The translations under genes were made by a program, and so were the position numbers. DNA of 64,000 nt from Arcobacter sp. F2176. Lineage in GTDB: Bacteria; Campylobacterota; Campylobacteria; Campylobacterales; Arcobacteraceae. The stretch covers positions 114,511 to 178,510 of the forward strand of contig NZ_PDJV01000007.1 of assembly GCF_004116465.1 (NCBI RefSeq). Reading direction: 5' to 3'. The stretch's first letter is position 1, and each line of letters opens with the position of its first letter. The notes below the pieces were generated by a model. That model did not search any database, was not told where the DNA came from, and was given only the letters and a program-made list of their open reading frames with translations. This document shows, piece after piece, positions 46,983 through 55,869 of the stretch.

Positions 46983-49140
46983 CCCTTTGATATGTTGGTG
47001 ATGGCTGACTTAACTGTTTCACAACCTTCTTATATGTATCATTAAGTATTACTTTTCCATTATTCAATAAAATAAGTCTATCAGTCAGCTGCAAAGAGCT
47101 ATGTTTATGAGAGATAAGAAGCATAGTTTTACCTTTTTTATACTCTCTCATTGTATTATTAAAAACCATTTCATTGTTGTTATCCATACTACTTGTAGGC
47201 TCATCAAGAAGTATAATTGGTGCAGGATGAATAAAAGCCCTTGCTATACAAATTGATTGTTTTTGTCCACCTGAAAGTCCATCTCCTCGCTCAGCAACTG
47301 GTATATCATAACCCAAAGGATGTTTATCAATAAAATTACTTAAACCACTTAGTTTAGATACATAAATAATCTCTTCATCTGTTGCATCAGGTGCACACAT
47401 AATTATATTTTCTTTTAGAGTACCTTGAAAAAGCATTGAATCTTGTGGTACATAAGAGATATTTCTTCTTAAATCTGTAGGGTCGATTTGTTTAATATCA
47501 ATACCATCTAATAAAATAGACCCTTCTGTTGGTTCATACAAACCTAAAAGAAGTTTTTCAATTGTAGTTTTTCCTGAACCATTTGTACCAATAATCCCAA
47601 CGGATTCTCCAGAATTTATACTAAAACTAACATCATCTAAAACTTTCTTTTCACTATTTGGATAGATAAAAGTTACATTTTGAAATTCTATTTTTCCAGT
47701 AAAAGAAGGTCTTTCGACATATTTTTTACCCTCTTGTCTATCTACATCAAGATTCATAATATTGTTAATTGCATTATATGAAGTTTTGGTTTGTTCAAAA
47801 TTAGTAATAAGAGAAGCTACTTGCGCCAAAGGTGCTAACATACGGGAACCCAACATAACCGTCGCAATTAGTCCACCCATACTTAAGTTTTTATCTCCTA
47901 TTGCATATACTCCACCGACTACAATAGCAACCGTAGTAAATTGAACTATAAAATTAACAAATGTTGATACTGAGTTTGATAATATTTTTGACTTTAAACC
48001 TTTTTGTGCCAAATCGCCAGATGATTCTTCCCATTTCCATTGATACTGTCCATTGATTCCTAAGGCTTTTATAGTTTCTAAGGCAGTTAATGATTCAATT
48101 AGAATAGAGTTTTTATAAGAGGCTGCTTGATACGTACTTTCAATACTTTTTCTTATAGGTTTTTCAATAATATAGCTATATATAACAATAATAAAAGCAC
48201 TAATAATTGGAATAATTACAAGCCATCCAGCGATAATATAAATAATAAATAACATTAAAATGGCAAAGGGTAAATCAATTATTGTAGCTATTGAAGAGGC
48301 TGTAAAAAAACCTTTTATTGAGTCAAAATCTTTAATGTTGCTGGCAAAAGAACCAACAGAGCGAGGACTTGAAGATAGTTTAAGATTTAAAACTTTTTCA
48401 AAAATCATTGAAGACATGATTATGTCGCTTTTTTTTGAAGCAGTTTCTAAAAAATAAGATCTTAAAAATTTTAATATCATGTCAAAAAAATAAACAATAC
48501 TTATACCAACAGCAAATACCCACATCGTATCTAATGCATTATTAGGTACAACTCTATCATAAATATTTAGTGTAAAAATAGGACTTGCCATAACAAAAAG
48601 GTTGATTAAAAAAGAAGTAACAATAACATCTTTATATATCCCTTTAGAATAGTTCAAAGTTCCCCAAAACCAATGGTGTTGTTCATGTTTAAGAACTCTT
48701 TTTCTAGCATCTTTATAGTGATGTTTTGGTTTTATCAAAAATGAATAATCAAGATACTCTTCTTCCAAATCAGAAATTTTCACCCAATTTTCGGCATTTT
48801 CTAGTTCGGGTAAAATTATTTTTGCATGTTCTTTGTCTGGGCTTATTTCTGTTAGTATGCAGGCTTTTTGATTTTCATCATCACCTTTTAATATTAAAAT
48901 AACAGGTAATAGTAAAGGTGATATCTCTTTAAGTTGACGATTTACAAGTTTTGAACTAAATCCAGCCCTTGAAGCTGCTCTAAAAAATGTAGCCTTTGAT
49001 TCTTTATGTTCTAAAGAAAAAAGTTTAGGAGTGATTCTTCCAGGTTCTATTGGAAGGTCAGATATTAAAGCATCAGCACTAAAAGATCGATTATGTAATT
49101 TTGTAAATATTACTAAACATTCTAATATAGGATCTTTCAT
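46966..49140 (-). CDS. Type I secretion ABC transporter with degenerate C39-like domain (LapB type)
   Basis: 724 residues. The N-terminal 130 residues are a C39 peptidase-like domain without a visible catalytic Cys-His arrangement, so it should bind rather than cut the substrate. Then six membrane helices (about 165-460) and an ATPase domain with Walker A GTNGSGKT, signature LSGGQKQ, Walker B IILLDEPTSSMD and H-loop SHKHS. It energises export of the repeat adhesin in the neighbouring convergent gene. Stop of the channel gene is 2 bp upstream. Confidence 0.94.
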   Translation of the reverse strand: MKDPILECLVIFTKLHNRSFSADALISDLPIEPGRITPKLFSLEHKESKATFFRAASRAGFSSKLVNRQLKEISPLLLPVILILKGDDENQKACILTEISPDKEHAKIILPELENAENWVKISDLEEEYLDYSFLIKPKHHYKDARKRVLKHEQHHWFWGTLNYSKGIYKDVIVTSFLINLFVMASPIFTLNIYDRVVPNNALDTMWVFAVGISIVYFFDMILKFLRSYFLETASKKSDIIMSSMIFEKVLNLKLSSSPRSVGSFASNIKDFDSIKGFFTASSIATIIDLPFAILMLFIIYIIAGWLVIIPIISAFIIVIYSYIIEKPIRKSIESTYQAASYKNSILIESLTALETIKALGINGQYQWKWEESSGDLAQKGLKSKILSNSVSTFVNFIVQFTTVAIVVGGVYAIGDKNLSMGGLIATVMLGSRMLAPLAQVASLITNFEQTKTSYNAINNIMNLDVDRQEGKKYVERPSFTGKIEFQNVTFIYPNSEKKVLDDVSFSINSGESVGIIGTNGSGKTTIEKLLLGLYEPTEGSILLDGIDIKQIDPTDLRRNISYVPQDSMLFQGTLKENIIMCAPDATDEEIIYVSKLSGLSNFIDKHPLGYDIPVAERGDGLSGGQKQSICIARAFIHPAPIILLDEPTSSMDNNNEMVFNNTMREYKKGKTMLLISHKHSSLQLTDRLILLNNGKVILNDTYKKVVKQLSQPSPTYQRGGNES

Positions 49141-49142
49141 AC

Positions 49143-50459
49143 TTAATTTCCTATTGAAACATGCATTTCACTTAAAAGTTTATTTGAATATGACATTATC
49201 TTATAGTAAGCTAATAATTGCTCAAACTCAGCATTTATTTTTCTCTTTTTAGCATTATTATATTCAATACTAACATTTAAAAGATCTATCAAACTTCGTC
49301 GTCCTAATTCATACTCTTTTTGATAATAAGCAACTGTTTCAGAGGTAGCTTGAATATCATTTTTAATATGTTCTAAACTTTTTTCAGTGATATGATAAGT
49401 ATTCCAAGCAATTTCAATATTTAGTTTTAAGATTCGCTCATTATCTGATAAACTATTGTGATTTTGAAGTACTTTGTGTTTACTTATTTCTATATTTGAT
49501 TTATCTGCAAAACCATTGAAAATATTATATTTAAAAACAACCAATGCATTATATCCTGACTCAGAATCATAATTACTACTAGAAAGTGGAGCCTCATTAT
49601 TAGTTGAAATTCCATTTAAGTTTTTATTCCAATAACTTTGAGCTACTAAATCAACTGTGGGATAATATTTTGATTTATTTCGTGCAACTAAAGCTTTTGA
49701 TGCTTGAATCTCAGATTTTAAACCTTTTATTATAGGATTATTTTCAATGCAATCTTTAATCAATAAGTCTAAATTATTATATTTAAGTTTACCTAGTACT
49801 GGCTCTTCTAACTCTTCTACAAAAACTTTCCTAGGAAGTATTCTTTGGTATGAAGAGATAGTATTAAGATATTCTAATTTTGCTAAATACTCTTCACTTG
49901 TAACATTTTCAAAACGAGAAAGTGTTTGAGTATAATTAGAATTTATACCAATACCCCCTTCAACTGTTTTTTTAATTTGGTCTAAGTATTTTGTATGCAA
50001 AGCTACATTTTCTTGAGCTGTTTTATATAAAGCCGAATATTTTAAAACACTTAAATAAGCATTAATAGATTCTATAGCCAAAGAATTTGCTGTTTCATTG
50101 ACATTTTCACTTGCACTTAGTATAAGTTCTTTTTTTTGTTTAACACCATTCATAGTATCAAAACCAGAAAATAGATTTTGTTTTAATGTTATAGTGGCAT
50201 CTTTTCTTGTTAAACTTGACCTATTTTGATTATTTGTTATTGTTCTTGTAACTTCTGGACCAATTGAGTATGATAAATCTATTGTAGGTAAATATCCCGA
50301 TTTTACATTAACTAACTCTTGCTCTTTTTCACGTAAAATTTCTTCTTTTACCTTCATTTGTGGATGAGTTGAAATAGTTTCTTGTACCACATCTGTTAAG
50401 GTAAGAGCATTAACAAGTATCGGGGAAAAAAATAGTATCAAGAAAATAAAATACTTCAT
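49143..50459 (-). CDS. TolC-family outer-membrane channel of the type I system
   Basis: 438 residues. Signal peptide at 1-18 (ending LVNA), then TolC repeats with typical LTLTDVVQETISTHPQMKVKEE at the start and SYSIGPEVTRT; an LYKTAQENVALHTKYLDQIKKT helical hairpin occurs in each half. First gene of the operon channel-ABC-fusion-LuxR; ATG has AAAGGA ahead and a promoter element at 50500-50522. Confidence 0.92.
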   Translation of the reverse strand: MKYFIFLILFFSPILVNALTLTDVVQETISTHPQMKVKEEILREKEQELVNVKSGYLPTIDLSYSIGPEVTRTITNNQNRSSLTRKDATITLKQNLFSGFDTMNGVKQKKELILSASENVNETANSLAIESINAYLSVLKYSALYKTAQENVALHTKYLDQIKKTVEGGIGINSNYTQTLSRFENVTSEEYLAKLEYLNTISSYQRILPRKVFVEELEEPVLGKLKYNNLDLLIKDCIENNPIIKGLKSEIQASKALVARNKSKYYPTVDLVAQSYWNKNLNGISTNNEAPLSSSNYDSESGYNALVVFKYNIFNGFADKSNIEISKHKVLQNHNSLSDNERILKLNIEIAWNTYHITEKSLEHIKNDIQATSETVAYYQKEYELGRRSLIDLLNVSIEYNNAKKRKINAEFEQLLAYYKIMSYSNKLLSEMHVSIGN

Positions 50460-50499
50460 AGTATTCCTTTGTTTATATTATTAGTAATTATAAATAAAG

Positions 50500-50522
50500 A
50501 TTGCACTCCAATTGCTCGTTTT
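50500..50522 (-). promoter_or_regulatory. Promoter element upstream of the type I secretion operon
   Basis: Minus-strand element starting AAAACGAGCAATTG and ending GAGTGCAAT; 19 of 23 bases equal the element ahead of tpsA. It has a GCAAT direct repeat at an 11-base step and a -10 box TATAAT exactly 7 bases after it. The ATG is 41 bases away. See the matching site at 41008-41030. Confidence 0.65.
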
Positions 50523-50726
50523 AACAATGATAAATTTATTCTATAAATTTAATAGTATAATTGCCTGAAAATCTTATAAAAGACTAGGTGTTAACTGATT
50601 TAAAAAGACTCAATGATATTTAGTGTCATTCCAAGATGACAATGGAGATTCTCATCTTTGCAGAGTAGCAGAGTATTTAAACCCCAATTTAAATCATAAA
50701 TGCATAATTTCAAGTAGTTATAAAAA

Positions 50727-50815
50727 TGGCAGATAGAATGGGATTTGAACCCATGGTAGATATTATCTACATATGCCTTCCAAGCATACTCTTTCAACCG
50801 CTCAGACACCTATCT
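50727..50815 (-). tRNA. tRNA-Ser (anticodon GGA)
   Basis: 89 bases with encoded CCA. Acceptor AGATAGG pairs with TCTATCT, the anticodon loop is TTGGAAG (GGA), and the long variable arm GTAGATAATATCTAC is the class II mark of tRNA-Ser. Confidence 0.95.
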
Positions 50816-50898
50816 ACAATGTTATTTATTAGTTTTTTTGCAAAAAAAAAGTCAAGACTTAAAACTTCAAAAGAAATCTTAAATCTTGACTTTTTTTA

Positions 50899-50975
50899 TG
50901 GAGCGGGAGACGAGACTCGAACTCGCGACAATCTGCTTGGAAGGCAGAAGCTCTAGCCAACTGAGCTACTCCCGC
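50899..50975 (-). tRNA. tRNA-Gly (anticodon TCC)
   Basis: 77 bases including CCA. Acceptor GCGGGAG pairs with CTCCCGC; the anticodon stem TCTGC/GCAGA encloses loop CTTCCAA, giving anticodon TCC. Confidence 0.95.
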
Positions 50976-51077
50976 TTTTTTACAAGTTGTATTAAAAATG
51001 TATTAAAAATAAATTTTTACATTTTTAAAAGAAGTTTGCAAAACTTCTATAAAGTACCATAAAATGGTGCTTTAAAG

Positions 51078-51154
51078 TGGTGGGTCTACTGTGACTCGAA
51101 CACAGGACCACTCGGTTATGAGCCGAGTGCTCTAACCAACTGAGCTATAGACCC
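51078..51154 (-). tRNA. tRNA with anticodon CAT (elongator Met or Ile2)
   Basis: 77 bases including CCA. Acceptor GGGTCTA pairs with TAGACCC; the anticodon stem CTCGG/CCGAG holds loop CTCATAA. It lacks the three G-C pairs and 5' mismatch of initiator tRNA. Whether it is elongator Met or the lysidine-modified Ile tRNA cannot be decided by eye. Confidence 0.93.
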
Positions 51155-51169
51155 TCACTAATTCAATAG

Positions 51170-51259
51170 TGGCGGACAGTGAGAGATTCGAACTCTCGGT
51201 ACCGTTGCCAGTACGCATCCTTAGCAGGGATGTGGTTTCAGCCACTCACCCAACTGTCC
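51170..51259 (-). tRNA. tRNA-Ser (anticodon GCT)
   Basis: 90 bases including CCA. Acceptor GGACAGT pairs with ACTGTCC; loop CTGCTAA gives anticodon GCT, and a long variable arm is present. Last of four tRNA genes in this strand-uniform cluster, which is probably one transcript. Confidence 0.95.
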
Positions 51260-51361
51260 TTCTTTGAATTAGGACTGTGATTTTAGACAAATAAAGTTAA
51301 AAAATTGCTTAATTTTTGACGATTTTATATTAATTTTTGAAATTTAATCACTAAAAAGGTT

Positions 51362-52048
51362 TTAAATATTTTCTAAAATCTTTTTAACTACATCATTTGG
51401 ATTTTGTTCTTTATATATTGGCCGTCCAACTACAATAAAATCAACAGAATTTTCTTTTGCAAATGGAATATCAGCAACTCTTTTTTGATCTCCCGCATCT
51501 TCACCAAAAGGCCTAATACCAGGACAAAGTGTGATAAAATTCTCTGAAGTATTCTTTTTAATATCCGCACTTTCAAAAGCAGAACAAACAACTCCATCAA
51601 TACCAGCATTAAAAGTGTCTTTTGCAAACTGTGTCGCTTTTGTTGTTATGTATTCATTGTAAATAGATCTAAAACTTTCATTATCAAAAGAAGTCAAAGC
51701 AGTAACAGCTAAAACTAAAGGTCTATTTGGAATATCTTTTATTCTATCCATTACAGTTTTCATAGCATCTATTCCAGCACTTGCATGTACATTAAACATA
51801 TCTACAAGTCCTAAGGCTGTTATTTCTTCTGCTGCATCTGCCATTGTATTTGGTATATCATAAAGTTTTAAATCCAAAAAGATTTTAAAGTTTGGATTTA
51901 TCTCTTTTATCTCTTCTAAAAAATATTTACCATCTCTTATATATGTTCTAAATCCTACTTTTAACCAAACATCATAATCTTTTACTTTTTTTACTAATTC
52001 AAGATTTTCATCTGCACTTGGTAAATCCAATGAAATACATAGTTTCAT
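51362..52048 (-). CDS. pyrF: Orotidine-5'-phosphate decarboxylase
   Basis: Last step of UMP synthesis. 228 residues, normal for the bacterial enzyme. The catalytic Lys/Asp motif is IFLDLKLYDIPNT, and the phosphate-binding end is IVVGRPIYKE. Its ATG is next to the stop of nusB (overlap by one base), so it is co-transcribed with nusB, ribH and kdsA. Confidence 0.95.
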   Translation of the reverse strand: MKLCISLDLPSADENLELVKKVKDYDVWLKVGFRTYIRDGKYFLEEIKEINPNFKIFLDLKLYDIPNTMADAAEEITALGLVDMFNVHASAGIDAMKTVMDRIKDIPNRPLVLAVTALTSFDNESFRSIYNEYITTKATQFAKDTFNAGIDGVVCSAFESADIKKNTSENFITLCPGIRPFGEDAGDQKRVADIPFAKENSVDFIVVGRPIYKEQNPNDVVKKILENI

Positions 52049-52446
52049 TAAGCTTCCTTAGTAACTTTATCCAATACACCATTTATGAATTTTGGTGCAC
52101 CATCACTTGCTAATCTTTTTGACAATTCAATTGCTTCATTTATAATAATAGCTCTATCAAGTGTTTCAAATAATATTTCATAAATAGCAAGTCTTAAAAT
52201 TGATTTTTCTACAGAACCTATATCTTTTATAGTTCCTTGATTAAGATGAGATTCAATATGCTCATTAATAACTGCATAGTTATTTACTACACCATTAAAT
52301 AAATTTAAAGCGAACTCTTTTTGTTTATTTCTTATTTTCTTATCTTCTAGGATTTCATCAACGAATTTTACAATTCCCTCATTACCTAAATCATATGCAT
52401 AAAGAAGCCCTATTACAGACTCTCTTGCTTGTGTTCTTGTTGCCAA
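52048..52446 (-). CDS. nusB: Transcription antitermination factor NusB
   Basis: 132 residues, wholly helical, with MATRTQARESVIGLLYAYDLG at the start and the NusB signature RAIIINEAIELSKRLASDGAPKFINGVLD. Works with NusE in rRNA antitermination. The ribH-nusB order is a widespread bacterial arrangement; its start is 1 bp after ribH. Confidence 0.95.
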   Translation of the reverse strand: MATRTQARESVIGLLYAYDLGNEGIVKFVDEILEDKKIRNKQKEFALNLFNGVVNNYAVINEHIESHLNQGTIKDIGSVEKSILRLAIYEILFETLDRAIIINEAIELSKRLASDGAPKFINGVLDKVTKEA

Positions 52447-52447
52447 T

Positions 52448-52918
52448 CTATTTTCCCATCTCTTTATATAAATCTAACATTTCAATAATAGTAATCATAG
52501 CTTCAGAACCTTTGTTCCCCACTTTACTTCCAGCTCGCTCAATTGCTTGCTCAATAGTATCAGTTGTTAAAACACCATTTGCTACAGGTTTACCTGATTT
52601 GATACCAACTGTTGCGATACCTTTTGTAGCTTCAGCAGATATATAATCAAAATGAGGAGTTGCTCCTCTTATTACTGCACCTACACAACATACAGCATCG
52701 TATTTGTTTGAAGCCAATGCTTTTTCTAGGGCAAAAGGAATTTCAAATGCACCAGGAACTAAAACTAAATCAAGGTTTGCTTCATTTCCACCATGTCTAA
52801 TAAAGGCATCTTTTGCACCTTCAACTAACCTATCAGTAATAATATGATTAAATCTACCATTTATAATAAGAACTTTTTCGCTACCGTCAAGTCTTAATTT
52901 ACCTTCAATAATATTCAT
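52448..52918 (-). CDS. ribH: 6,7-dimethyl-8-ribityllumazine synthase
   Basis: Penultimate step of riboflavin synthesis. 156 residues. Substrate-binding motifs [16 protein letters not shown] and [21 protein letters not shown] are present. Lies between kdsA and nusB with 31 bp and 1 bp gaps. Confidence 0.96.
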   Translation of the reverse strand: MNIIEGKLRLDGSEKVLIINGRFNHIITDRLVEGAKDAFIRHGGNEANLDLVLVPGAFEIPFALEKALASNKYDAVCCVGAVIRGATPHFDYISAEATKGIATVGIKSGKPVANGVLTTDTIEQAIERAGSKVGNKGSEAMITIIEMLDLYKEMGK

Positions 52919-52949
52919 TTAAATTTCTCCGAAAATTTTATATAAGGGG

Positions 52950-53750
52950 CTAATTATATCCTAAAGCCCCTTGGATTGCAAAAATCTCATTTATAGTCTT
53001 GTATAAATCTTCGATTTTTAACATATTTGGACCATCACTTTTTGCAACACTTGGGTCTGTATGTGTTTCAAAAAAGAAGCCATCAACACCAACAGCTGCG
53101 GCTGCTTTTGCCATAGATGGAACAAAAGCAGAATTTCCGCCTGTTGTTCCTCCTGTACTTGGTATTTGAACAGAATGAGTTGCATCAAAAATAACTGGTG
53201 CATACTCTTTCATTAGAAGTAAATTTCTCATATCAACGACAAGTGCTCCGTAACCAAAGGTATTTCCTCTTTCACAAAGCCATACATTATTATCAAGAGA
53301 ATTTTGGTAACTAACCTCATCAACTCCTCTTGTTTTTAGTATCTTATCAATTGGATGTCGCATAGCATCAGCTGCTAAAAACTGACCTTTTTTTACGTTT
53401 ATTATACATGATGTTTTTGCAGCAGCTACAAGTAAGTCTGTCTGTCTACACAAAAATGCAGGTATTTGTAATATATCCATAACTTCAGAAGCAGGTGCTG
53501 CTTGATGAGACTCATGAATATCTGTTATAAGTTTATATCCAAATTCTTTTTTAATCTCTTCAAAAAGTTTCAATCCATCATCAAGCCCAGGTCCTCTATA
53601 TGAATCCAAACTTGTTCTATTTGCTTTATCAAATGAAGCTTTAAAATAAAATTCTACTCTTTTATCTTCACTTAAAGGCTTCAATTTTTCAGCTATTCTA
53701 AATACTGTGTCTCTATCTTCTAAAACACAAGGTCCAGCTAAAACTTTCAC
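52950..53750 (-). CDS. kdsA: 3-deoxy-D-manno-octulosonate 8-phosphate synthase
   Basis: Makes KDO-8-phosphate for lipopolysaccharide core. 266 residues. Motifs: VLAGPCVLED, FKASFDKANRTS, the lysine/PEP site, and IFDATHSVQIP. The Cys in AGPCV suggests the metal-dependent class, though other ligands must be checked. ATG overlaps the channel stop by 4 bases. Confidence 0.95.
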   Translation of the reverse strand: MKVLAGPCVLEDRDTVFRIAEKLKPLSEDKRVEFYFKASFDKANRTSLDSYRGPGLDDGLKLFEEIKKEFGYKLITDIHESHQAAPASEVMDILQIPAFLCRQTDLLVAAAKTSCIINVKKGQFLAADAMRHPIDKILKTRGVDEVSYQNSLDNNVWLCERGNTFGYGALVVDMRNLLLMKEYAPVIFDATHSVQIPSTGGTTGGNSAFVPSMAKAAAAVGVDGFFFETHTDPSVAKSDGPNMLKIEDLYKTINEIFAIQGALGYN

Positions 53751-55438
53751 TTTAATATCCTTCTTAAAATTGTTCTTTTTTCTTTTCCACTATAAGCATA
53801 ATAAAATTCATAAATATTTTGTGCGATATATTGCATATCATCTCTTGCATATTTATCACAAGCAAAAAGTATTTTATCATCTTTTTCTAAGGGCATATCC
53901 CAATCAGGGATTAAATACTTTTCACCACCTCTTATTAAAGCTAAGGGTACTACATTATTATTTAACTCTCTATTATGCAAAGATGTTCTAAATATCTTTA
54001 ATTTTATCTCTTCGCCATTATCTAGATGTTTATAAATTTCGGGGGCATCATAATTATCTATTTCAATTGATTCCAATAAAGGACTTTCATCTATAGTTTG
54101 AGTTAATCTCTTCACTAAGTTTGATGCCCAATTTTCATCTTTAGTTATCATCTCTTGAATAAACATGTCTGATAAAGGATTTATTAAAGCATTTGTTGTT
54201 TTATTAATTAAAATATTTGCAGGTAAAAAGACATGGTCAATTCTAGAGTTTTCAAACATTGAGACATAACCTAATTCATTCTGTCTTGCTATTGTAATTA
54301 TTTTTGGGTTTAATCTTTTAGCACTACTTAAAATAGATAAATTAGTTGTATCATCATTTGTCGCAGCAATTATAGCAACACTTTCAAGAATTCCAGCTTT
54401 TGTAAGCGCTTTTTTATCATCTGCGTCACCAATAATTATTCTTGAAACACTATCTTCTTTATAATTAACAAGTTTTTTTTCATCAATTTCAATAAAAACT
54501 AACTCTATTTCATTATCACTCAATCGATTATGTAAATAATTTCCCATACGACCAAAACCACAAATTATGTATCTTCCCATGGGGAAATTAGGAGTTTGCG
54601 CATTCAAATTATCTAGTTTATAAATCCATTTTTCTAATTTTAAAATATTTGGTGCTTTGAAAGCTACATCAATTTCTTTTGAAATAATAGAAAAAGGATT
54701 TGCCACAATGTCAACTCCAATATCTTCAAGGTTTTCACCTTGATTCTCAGTTGTTGCTTTTACTACAAGTTTTATATTTCTATTTAAAAGTTTAGACATA
54801 ACTGCAACTTTTAAATTTAATTTATCATCATTAAATAAACACACTAATCCCCTGCAATTACTTTTTTTAATTCCTGCTTCTTCTAAAGTCTTTGGTGAAC
54901 TTACATCTGAAAGTAATACTGGCACATAAGGCGTAAAATTTTCTAAAAGTAAATCATTTACCCTATTTTCATCTGATTCTATTACTACAGTTCTTATGTC
55001 ATAGCTTAAAGCTTTTTTTATAATTTCCGAAGTGATATTGTTATATCCTAAAACTATAATAAAACTTTGTCTTATCTTTTTTACATTTCTTTTAAACTTA
55101 TTTCTTCTAAGCTCTTCTAATAAAATCTTATCTTGCAACAAAGATACAAGAGTACCTATGCCATAAAACCAACCTAATACTGTAAGATAAATTGAAAAAC
55201 TAACCCACATTCTTTGAGGATAAGTAAACTCATATGGTGTTTCACCAAATCCAATAGTTGTAGCAGTATATGTTATGAAATAATAAGCATCAAAAATTGA
55301 CATATGATAAACATTACCTTTATTATCAACTCCATCAATTAATAAAAGTCCAGTTATTGCAATAGTGTATGTTACAATTATCACAATAAAAGGCATTCTC
55401 ATTCTAAGAAGAACTATCCACAATGTACTATTTGCCAA
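53747..55438 (-). CDS. Potassium channel with two RCK/TrkA domains (TTG start)
   Basis: 563 residues from TTG at 55438; there is no ATG or GTG before the first helix, and the frame closes six bases upstream of it. Two membrane helices (about 13-35 and 80-105) enclose a pore loop with selectivity filter TTIGFGE. Two cytoplasmic RCK parts follow: IVLGYNNITSEIIKK (about 128) and ICGFGRMGNYLHNRL (about 292) are the Rossmann nucleotide-binding loops, and TrkA-C domains end the protein. A ligand-gated K+ channel or leak pathway of the MthK/GsuK type. Confidence 0.88.
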   Translation of the reverse strand: MANSTLWIVLLRMRMPFIVIIVTYTIAITGLLLIDGVDNKGNVYHMSIFDAYYFITYTATTIGFGETPYEFTYPQRMWVSFSIYLTVLGWFYGIGTLVSLLQDKILLEELRRNKFKRNVKKIRQSFIIVLGYNNITSEIIKKALSYDIRTVVIESDENRVNDLLLENFTPYVPVLLSDVSSPKTLEEAGIKKSNCRGLVCLFNDDKLNLKVAVMSKLLNRNIKLVVKATTENQGENLEDIGVDIVANPFSIISKEIDVAFKAPNILKLEKWIYKLDNLNAQTPNFPMGRYIICGFGRMGNYLHNRLSDNEIELVFIEIDEKKLVNYKEDSVSRIIIGDADDKKALTKAGILESVAIIAATNDDTTNLSILSSAKRLNPKIITIARQNELGYVSMFENSRIDHVFLPANILINKTTNALINPLSDMFIQEMITKDENWASNLVKRLTQTIDESPLLESIEIDNYDAPEIYKHLDNGEEIKLKIFRTSLHNRELNNNVVPLALIRGGEKYLIPDWDMPLEKDDKILFACDKYARDDMQYIAQNIYEFYYAYSGKEKRTILRRILK

Positions 55439-55446
55439 AATTTAAC

Positions 55447-55493
55447 CTATCGTTTTCAAAGAAACTATCGTTTTCAAGGAAACTATCGTTTTG
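55447..55493. repeat. Three tandem 18-bp units between two genes
   Basis: The core CTATCGTTTT recurs at 55447, 55465 and 55483, with TTCAAAGAAA or TTCAAGGAAA between. The third unit contains the TAG stop of the DUF6394-like gene, so each unit carries the same TAG on the minus strand. Probably slipped duplication of the gene's 3' end. Confidence 0.7.
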
Positions 55494-55869
55494 ATTTTAA
55501 TGTATCTCCCACATAAAGAAGCACAGAAACAATATTTGCTAATAATGCCCCAGCTGAAAGAGATACGATAGTTGTACTAACTTCAGAAGTAACTATACTT
55601 GCATATGTAGCTATTGTCCAAACAGAAGCTGCAGATATCAATTGTATATCTGCAACAAGTGAAGTTGCTAAAAGTACAGAACCAACTTGAGTTCTATCAC
55701 CCAATTTAAGAACTGTTGCAATTACATTTATAATAATTGCAGCAAAAAGTTCATATTTACTATGGTGAGTCATAGTATCTAAGTCACCATACACAAATCC
55801 AAAGTTTACGGTCATTGCTAAAATTATAAAAAATCCAGAAATAACTTTATCCATGTTCATGATATTCAT
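55483..55869 (-). CDS. Small membrane protein, DUF6394-like
   Basis: 128 residues with four hydrophobic segments (near 9-28, 38-56, 62-80 and 92-118). The stretch FGFVYGDLDTMTHHSKYELFAA and LKLGDRTQVGSVLLATSLVADIQLI are, from memory, characteristic of the DUF6394 family in Campylobacterota, which has no known function. Starts inside the end of the FMN-protein gene (23-base overlap; a later Met at 55854 is possible) and precedes the K+ channel, so it may belong to ion homeostasis (context only). Confidence 0.75.
   Translation of the reverse strand: MNIMNMDKVISGFFIILAMTVNFGFVYGDLDTMTHHSKYELFAAIIINVIATVLKLGDRTQVGSVLLATSLVADIQLISAASVWTIATYASIVTSEVSTTIVSLSAGALLANIVSVLLYVGDTLKSKR

Noticed and set aside
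50460..50726. Gap before the tRNA cluster examined for a small gene or RNA
   Set aside because: Apart from the promoter element at 50500-50522 I see no conserved structure or frame with a ribosome site.
50600..50956. Short frames at 50600-50809 (minus) and 50726-50956 (plus)
   Set aside because: They run across the tRNA-Ser and tRNA-Gly genes and have no coding support.
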